Shown: piece by piece, positions 63,201-64,000 of the stretch
How positions within the stretch are numbered: the stretch's first letter is position 1
Layout of the letters: every line of letters starts with the position of its first letter
NCBI RefSeq assembly: GCF_900110575.1
Contig: NZ_FOEF01000023.1
Location: forward strand, 108,830 to 172,829
DNA from: Amycolatopsis saalfeldensis
GTDB taxonomy: Bacteria; Actinomycetota; Actinomycetes; Mycobacteriales; Pseudonocardiaceae
Length of the DNA stretch: 64,000 bases
Direction: 5' to 3'
Notes under the pieces: model-generated
What the model was told of the DNA's origin: nothing
The model's database searches: none
What the model saw: the letters and a program-made list of their open reading frames with translations, nothing else
Program-made: the position numbers and the translations under genes

Positions 63201-64000
63201 CCACCGACGGCGGCGGTGTAGGAGTGCTACTGCCGACGTTCGCTGAGGGTGGGACGTTCGTGTGAGGCGGGCTCGAGGTAGTGGCGCCGACATTCGCCGG
63301 AGGCGGGGTGGAAGTGGAGATGCCACTGTTCGCCGGCGGTGGGGTCGAAGTGGTCGCCGACCCAGCGTGTGCGGGCGGAGGAGTTGGCGTCGACGGGCCA
63401 GCGTTCGCGGGAGGCAGGGACGCGGACGGGCCGGGATTCGCAGGAGTCGGCGTTGGTGTCGGTGTACCGACGTTCGCGGGGGGCGGGCCGGACGTGGTGC
63501 TACCGACGTTCGCTGGCGGGGCAGAAGTGTTCCCACCGGTCGACGTGGAGGGCGGGGCAGAAGCGTTCCCACCGGTCGACGTGGAGGGCGGGGCAAGGGT
63601 GGTGTCGCCGGTGTTCGCGGGGGGTGGGGTGGAGGTGGTCGTGCCAGCGTCCGCGGGGGGTGGGACGGTGTTGCCCGTGTTGACGGAGCCCGCGGTCGGG
63701 GCGCCTGGCGTCGCTGGTGGGGAGGCGGGGTTGCCTGTCGTGACGTTGCCGGAGTCGCCTGGAGTTGCCGGTGGTGGAGTGGAGGTGTTCGGGGTTACGG
63801 TGCTGTTGGAGGTGCCGGGGCCGGGTGTCGCGGAGCTGGTGTTCTGAGCGCCTGAATTGCTGCCGGGATTGGTGGTTCCGGAGTTGGTACTGCCGGAGTT
63901 AGTGTCGCCGGAGTTAGTGCCGCCAGTGTTGCTACCGCCGGAGTTAGTGCCGCCGGAGTTAGTGCCGCCAGTGTTGCTACCGCCGGAGTTAGTGCCGCCG
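45235..64000 (-). CDS. giant multidomain toxin-like protein (N-terminus outside window)
   Basis: The frame is open from the stop at 45235 to the window edge, at least 6254 codons, with no possible start above the GTG at 63204, so the gene begins beyond 64000. In order: Asn/Ser/Gly/Thr and Pro/Thr-rich repeats to about 61800; a PRTase-like stretch (61050-61400); HEVMHFLGLGE with a following VMG at 59920-60021, metzincin-like; an HD motif (LFHDMEK, 57022); HELSH at 56038 with a later EDMAET; beta-rich modules at 50900-55000; a coiled coil (50300-50900); FAHG ... LIACSTG (His 49723, Cys 49582), clan-CD protease-like; IWLGG and ASDILR...GGLYTDGD (47960-48370), a TcdA/TcdB-like glycosyltransferase. 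A module with RPDLVWSAAL recurs three times. It is probably a secreted polymorphic toxin; the secretion route is inferred as type VII because of the downstream gene. Confidence 0.85.
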   Translation of the reverse strand, partial: GGTNSGGSNTGGTNSGGTNSGGSNTGGTNSGDTNSGSTNSGTTNPGSNSGAQNTSSATPGPGTSNSTVTPNTSTPPPATPGDSGNVTTGNPASPPATPGAPTAGSVNTGNTVPPPADAGTTTSTPPPANTGDTTLAPPSTSTGGNASAPPSTSTGGNTSAPPANVGSTTSGPPPANVGTPTPTPTPANPGPSASLPPANAGPSTPTPPPAHAGSATTSTPPPANSGISTSTPPPANVGATTSSPPHTNVPPSANVGSSTPTPPPSVGTHSTTAPSSSTGIGNTSPTPGGQTHSDSGLPGFGGRQHTDSPITNQPTGPSTPTHTSPAPSTAVSTGPAPSTITHTGPTPTGLGATHTGNSNTETTNTGPGNTNATNTGPGNTNTGTSNTNATTQNSGTDGPKTEPATGTTPSGNKSVPTAVAGSVGGVKPTSGPDVTSPAVVGAHSSSVDVPSSLRHDPTPTPQTVTPASPDPKVDTAPKPDLSTSSDTGSKVEANTNTDTKVDTKAEVAPLVSPKPTISTTSHDPSPAPNSDSHVKPEPHQDNGGRTDHGPNTTMHPDAKSSPNPSSDLKMSPAQNPAVKTEPKVDGKPDTRPEAKGDTSSGPKGDSKPGTKTSPVADPKVSPNPATKNSRNTGNDRKIGIKTATDAPVAKNLHTPASAPRPRGANPAPNPHTEPAVRPSTSPNTGSNTATGTSPNNSAKPSTEPGKNPNPEPSQDQNQNPTHNHEQRTTAQRIESYGQLDPANRKEMQDYSRFKSYWDTSGPQSDAAPPRRDYAPSERAFLRRDDGSTVGLTPLIAAKWQVDHGQSDALKPFRTENVHDFIYPKRDGAPVRVYDVNDIGSFLKDVATDAGAREIEHHQAWTGAVHDFADWVTGKYPPERFSYVGLGRSPAPVLAALQSNGHDAVSVPLSKFRPGPSTDDSVLNTAFEGDPGLTKDQQDMLGEHFAEFLNGLPRTKNIVVIDYTESAKSLLAAQHYLQQRLDRLPGPKLEVHALAMHQQLETDRLNRTIASITGDAQSTLGWAYERMLHPDRAAQRDQFRDRFHMVSLDADGPLGPNGKAFSDLVKGQRFDDLAEYGSYNFQGKTDSRADFDNGRPHRRHEPNPDGSAYDALKESIGTRNPANPEPANTNAPPKPPPSTNPSAEKNPGTSTKDLPPAKDWSNQRDSAPATRFSSERFDPAKSISQQFTGNREGLRGGQLGGAITQMRYDVRRFEESPGNWVREFTVPLDLTSQSGSVSIDARNQLAADLQSHLDATVNQHYRLPGGDQLHVRVDANATNDIHPNDDSWESDSSRGVPVNIHDSTVDENTPATNQLNWDVHDASTGLTHEVMHFLGLGEGYRDSRLLFNRQDTPGVMGPDAWTDSSLTPQNLSQLENVSNTANIRDHHLGDPAATTPSAPHHTPAPDHHAEPKPTLHYPTEAPSSAHVTVNGSRTVDATPGTVVRRDAFDPDQHTMLGVHGLDAVIVGGDTTHENFRQAIAHSLPDNTPRETARITSQLEGSHHTDLGQIAHDAGVRVHVLDPGGGWTSHGPETGRPVHIVKSTVDGKDTYLGTKENVHIGRPGVSYPGPTVLDGDRKVVHRGEFEVETVRGEHYVRMYTAVLDPAARDSDFKDVHQNADGTVDVFAGGTAQTFWVGGGRPMRAVQWAAKYEHDANRGSDMQPVLRSFLVPLKTFNQVSREATVEALSKDNSLAMNVDQAGDTNQFGLRGEHFEQMRDNALKGSLVTYAPGGKDIKLPDLAGRREDISDLYVRLGLSPDFDSAGLGRENDPWFDWSKESGQDRKYFSNDPGKLSALAKTLSGHYHTWKGSPEAFFTPPGDSTPGVNSGQARDSQEQRQQDLNVFLNTHGPSGQVVGQLTDGIGDALTSAVDAGPHTVPLDGPAVRDQVLIEAKNLNNALTTAVTNLVRERAKGPDGFVPPTARIDTIEGLRDVMSDPSFVDEVAKRAAEQMVDNAVNTIGATHGTQDFRAGLNTIVQDAVKSQFALKDGKFSPEVEKGFQKTTGSKRGYFTGPRVDVIGGAVSKHLKADGNIETLVHDTGLGLDRETVKQRLSEHVVPEAVSDVAKQNLVDASPDQLKDTFRNALQGGADRLRKNLNEDPVLKFAVANERTRLGDAAAQVINDPHTVDGITFTPVTREQADAFMDKVPDYATQAEIGAAIATDERRVKVDFNTRENQLDPSRTKVESKTFENEYGHWGAGAVPGHTRQHPAGVFERHQQIGRSLGTTIGDQLARPDERSAKAVLDHLVREADRDNPDRHDSLRRKFDEVVKADPKNPRYRTGDTANPNTFGEHAQMVLNQYLRLTQGQNDNGRFVSRDALAKAILFHDMEKVNSKNQFGDGQGRHDREPEHRGAVDQMNRHEGLWGNSRDFRIARAMVDADPFGFYFRPGKGLDVDGVHSFIKGLAHQVGSPRGGAPTAVDVRNLFNEFHEYYQAGFSSYFSDSHFAHEQHGDVRSFGKPALSGLKTDPDGKLVTTDGGHRFAYLDDKGKGAKQSYEQKYRDLRDRFDKDVAKEEQERVVYVNDDNPATGVTHDSDRGVQAVKESNPNGKPSALARVRMRDFTNEEKGAIDDALGHYSPIIGDQRANSSRAGVEQEVRHIGAVNFGLERGEIAYGMGGEYIGSHQTVNLYAPAMLSREFGGGQRGLEGTVTHELSHGLLKYALDDYGKHVGSWNEDGSPNRGPDAEPPSDAKARSDQADFKAAVKSHLLGRAGLEQKAPRRAEFVAQLEQQHPDVFARQGTELSGPRAERVYQALKDRQADFNEHTGYWDRDGFPSFTGERPITKYGATNVNEDMAETAKYYFLDPDKLRAEAPRRAAFFDQLVSDWKKPSDDTVLVADNETDTPPDDRALRDRLPEYARDGQALGALVPVDVQGAKDVGTTIERLIRNLDPGRTNPPKPVGIDAITGTLDGPGFESFLGPGRKSMVRVGEKWYEVHVKAEPDLAAVGADQVTKQPNPTIADVNDQNQTTHAQPQTDSTTGTVGSSYFGLFPAGPYASVGATAQLASPSAEHTSTVTGTEQRVIRSAGEVDRADVPVKYTITVSDQNGGPTGSTVDGRVSLLLPQDLANLKPHTIQGTPTPPKPDWHEQIEFLTPEAVLLDEQSLFNQVSALLHPSVTKFGAPGRSALQDFVSGGGIRGVLGTAMQGSPVVSNDLLSPHGSHRDAVQLQARPKGVELVGVVPGDSELRFNDSSVNGGSTAATSKSGLDVNAIFGGGAYIPGAVGGVGGVSGSASAKVSQTSTSGTNVTTKSTVNAKGDVGLYKVKVDVEVTTASGDKATVEATAYVRMGLPEAKAQGLPVPEGTRDKLTDVGKRHEPPYLASAVAAGQARAGSFTPAAKVQPQIENALRDRPGFGKFLPRWDKFQSDSKGSTRDVAERLANLRKLTSAFSPAALKSKMDSLLGPGVSVQLKRRGLFTDEYLSVTVKAKVGPGEHLGQATGRSVKGSVASSPSLNTSTTTEKGWSAGLEGRMIIPGATAITSLGISPTVTPVQYSDSRTWKNTGGPTVTTTLSAGGSPDSQVFSHDVEFEVEITSYTRNRPWVKRLTPGSPFRVTPTVSTVAKTGDGGGVALPKISGKVDLWVNDGSALKKDPAEFTPGKSGTVALTPSETPRIDDLARQPNPPKFLHVEAFANTEVLRDEALRQLQRAAGGDAVLGLPGGEARNRVDRMFSPETFRNGLPRFLSQGAQSGGFRYERRVADRVGGLGMGMSLSNPKLVVTSDAGGSDTTYAGGGKAGYENSRKQAVEANAQLGLTIRPDGSDTHGQGQIYGSLKWSPWVRTSGSSKELSASVDHVNRAPSKSRTVLVQYDADVRLVAESRQESLVNGSTARSGADVKLPGAVFVRMTEDQAREQGLLPALEPRTAPPGELTSPALVGAQSSSLGAAVVENAPDLSQLVRDARTQLGRTGDKLLPKSVLDDSMNNLQRMLDLASPESVTSLVDSSLDGGVPLVLHDAGILSTDSYQVLLKGTVTSGEFLDVVHDGGEVDHVVNSGCTAKANSGHGSSYGGQFRGAGRGLFQSTPSKTSGYDGAYAGISGTKSKSDQTVSTDTTTSAHTASAGGPAVRHRHQVRFELVVQRGGRTYPIAHQDTRLTVRSSADDQKISAQNQPARTAYAPRTTELTPADATPERLTEWRQQGTGPLPRSALTEGLRGAGAVRAGAVRALRLAGAGDGLTGPGTGANNTLVSSVTNEMLQANLPGMVERPLEAPDLHEAAIFKNGHGSVKVYARLVSPDLAGLSDSVKLERSDQATNTFTGEAKQTVSGENQYNLGNGGLTDPSQNAHSWGGVDGRSPVGISDATATTSGGQRSVVGKPKGRTGLVGFDVEYRVVADLGDGRTGAVEVRVPASALVRMSDADLETLLGGALPDSLTKAQDAVKDAATEWRTAEEAVETAQREADDRWLEQRDSVKTLTKGAGELQVDVTADPARGVRQALADAENDARDAGRTLRDGNTEIVRQQDIAAQALSVAASTDEGSPERQALLDQVTRAEQRIQDIRDGQPALVQQRQAAQDRVARLAGVLDEYRNDHSDQTARRDSSLEDVRQAREKADAARQKWWDAKQNVDRRLDTHVWPRRGSTLDPNAARPIRRKPVPPATHRIPRKPVPQPTPHRIPRKPVPQPSTTAGPSTEPHRDGTVEARDTEPATISGWDAGSGRPYDFDVSEIELHQVTDRSGKVVAVSFLPASEQTSGVEHDWVADNSGTVSTLDEGVTPDRFDPALKDARDNGTTPDLNGRRFGEWAEQSAAPWGKGVEDNFFVFAHGRPQSVRLTLLGGRTVRVDGAAFARIVANSAPFGQSGPKSSVTLIACSTGQADGPGGVAHDFQRALSELGGPVTVHAPTRPALFGRDTATLGRAVGAIGGFTAVTDGGHFRTFGGRPGDEAIVGLVRELEQGNHAELPDGPIPLSDHDGTLALTSTVERQLADEAARTGELRLTSVQDLVARHDRPDVIWSAALTRLAGRPDIDVHTIVDTRRDPETGEWTRTPLPPMARGLLTVTGKGSWGEHELARPARLNPAWSTGPARETTPTRPDARDYAETLVEHHLDGASSPSVTVPADVADRFKADVTRLLDERPFRDFRPSLDELVHPGVVLTQDGYSANELVTDLRAAAVGRGPALAPLLGPDLFGLYRAPEPPEFLRGHDYRYLTAGQGIELLDVLDLAKGYQLASEHTDPANLADSREWTIETERDEEKLAAWAPGDVEPLTKVTATPLLMHAIWLGGPLRDAGTMHTFRQNFGGAADRLNESVVPVLWTDVPRWQTDLAFTTEPPADGPDPLADVRDFVGWAQEHGIRLANVDEVFTSENPMLLQEFYNSEALKQAGPGYAAASDILRMELLHRFGGLYTDGDNVVHNLNDVILAARSDEGYATHRVGTKIANSAFTMSKGHPFARAYLDQQRENYGKTQKNLMPANVNALGQEFFATPLGRVHRNSIMHRTGPEALSQTARRIGLASAQQLPGMSEIRMNSDASWLKPPPAGESAPPSPGRGETLELTQRVVQTLVRGLYNRDGDLHLTAVESTVNRHPEPDLVWHAALSYLAADPELAPLVRTVTDQRGYTGTVHDVQLPPAARVLLDIDPSRVHRNLGEVQRAATMREPGAVLVSDVETPLETAAGRLARALVEADDRGEPLTPIHVTGTGPHARVRAMEVAKELAGHLGREFGESRRDLLARVPVKIRAGERDTAGVTVSFRPEHGTAVEVDLGRSHVAHVFHGFSEPADAVARPWQHEGRTIGAHYTEASTEVTAFDALPRFSGEGTALVHDFTEHLRTNGFDLPLHLGTDPGFVDAVDRLPGVSYLVAGDHPLTDEDKRVLTELSRAAELDWWHRPMTPTGLVRLEDRSATLKLLSGVLGKLRHSVSFGPALDLTAAAADVARHERPDLVWSAALELATMSETVTGDTRYIIDRRLDPATGRWSPVELPEAARERFTVTGKAIWQDGAVYRPVRLHAEPGRLRDRDEQPPAPLPLTDERAVARWIAESIVERMADGLAAPRVAVSGPAEVRDRLVARIQADLAALTPAGVTPTAAAELVTVAPGNDAVATISLPLKPSPATLSPAETAVAVGLEEEFTLLQLHGVTDTLLGKQNPAAVGVLLDLATEVAGGADVGETADAVEILDRHGALDAALSAPDGRSLLRGHFRSILGRPDAESYARDLATAVRELASGSLSPDVVREAVRGALNGWRGDEVGEKGTLEQRVVRTRETLWLMRRFRVTNLAWLYRWRIAAAVRRYQEQEKAASAQQAAQLAKLTGGGAGDDR
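63866..64000. repeat. 15/45-bp tandem repeat at the edge of the giant gene
   Basis: Units of 15 bp (GAGTTAGTGCCGCCG and variants) run from about 63866 to the edge. The last 90 bp are two identical 45-bp blocks (63911-63955 and 63956-64000). They encode Asn-Ser-Gly-Gly-Thr-type repeats on the minus strand and probably continue beyond the window. Confidence 0.9.

Noticed and set aside
1..64000. CRISPR arrays, insertion sequences and prophage genes
   Set aside because: I found no direct-repeat/spacer arrays, transposase motifs with terminal inverted repeats or phage structural genes; the tandem repeats seen are protein-coding or low-complexity.

Overview
The window is high-GC actinobacterial chromosome, about 70 percent GC by eye. 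Gene content suggests a filamentous member of the Pseudonocardiaceae, most likely Amycolatopsis or a close relative. The clues are GTG starts, a TIGR00027-type methyltransferase, TadA with its actinobacterial partner protein, two serine tRNAs, ESX/type VII-like small proteins and a giant secreted-toxin-like protein. The genus is inferred, not proven.

Layout. 0-8.7 kb: a TetR regulator and 3-hydroxyacyl-CoA dehydrogenase; a cell-wall group in which two L,D-transpeptidase lipoproteins flank an LGFP-repeat sugar-dehydrogenase-like protein; a small membrane protein; and a divergent TetR/SDR pair with two near-identical palindromic operators. 8.7-16.5 kb: a Ser/Thr kinase and a fused HTH-adenine methylase-specificity protein, divergent from a PP2C phosphatase, then tRNA-Ser(GGA), then a tight operon of two small helical proteins, an FtsK/SpoIIIE-type ATPase and a 123-residue protein. 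17-24.7 kb: a secreted nuclease, a CapA-like phosphoesterase, an epoxide-hydrolase-fold protein, a TauD dioxygenase, a three-gene ESX-like operon and a methyltransferase. 24.8-32 kb: tRNA-Ser(CGA), tadA and its partner, an M20 amidohydrolase, a heme-binding-type protein, a DapA-family enzyme, a desaturase operon with two tiny genes, and an ECF sigma factor. 31.6-45 kb: a lysA-like decarboxylase, an amino acid permease with an Lrp regulator, membrane proteins, a PPOX protein, an oxidoreductase, dusB, a DnaA-box-rich spacer, hsp20 and an NCS1 permease.

45.2-64 kb is one reading frame on the minus strand that stays open to the window edge, giving at least 6254 codons. The start lies outside the window. 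It reads as a giant modular toxin. In N-to-C order it has Asn/Ser/Gly/Thr then Pro/Thr-rich repeats, a possible phosphoribosyltransferase-like region, a metzincin-like HExxH site, an HD-type motif, a second HExxH site, a long beta-rich region with repeated modules, a coiled coil, a clan-CD-like cysteine protease His/Cys pair, and a glycosyltransferase with the ASDILR...GGxYxDxD signature of large clostridial glucosylating toxins. A repeated module occurs three times around the last two domains. A 180-residue type VII secretion-associated-like protein overlaps its stop codon.

This giant gene is the strongest candidate for an undescribed system. Next come the FtsK operon with the methylase/kinase/phosphatase group around tRNA-Ser, and the DnaA-box cluster beside dusB, which lies away from any dnaA or dnaN gene.
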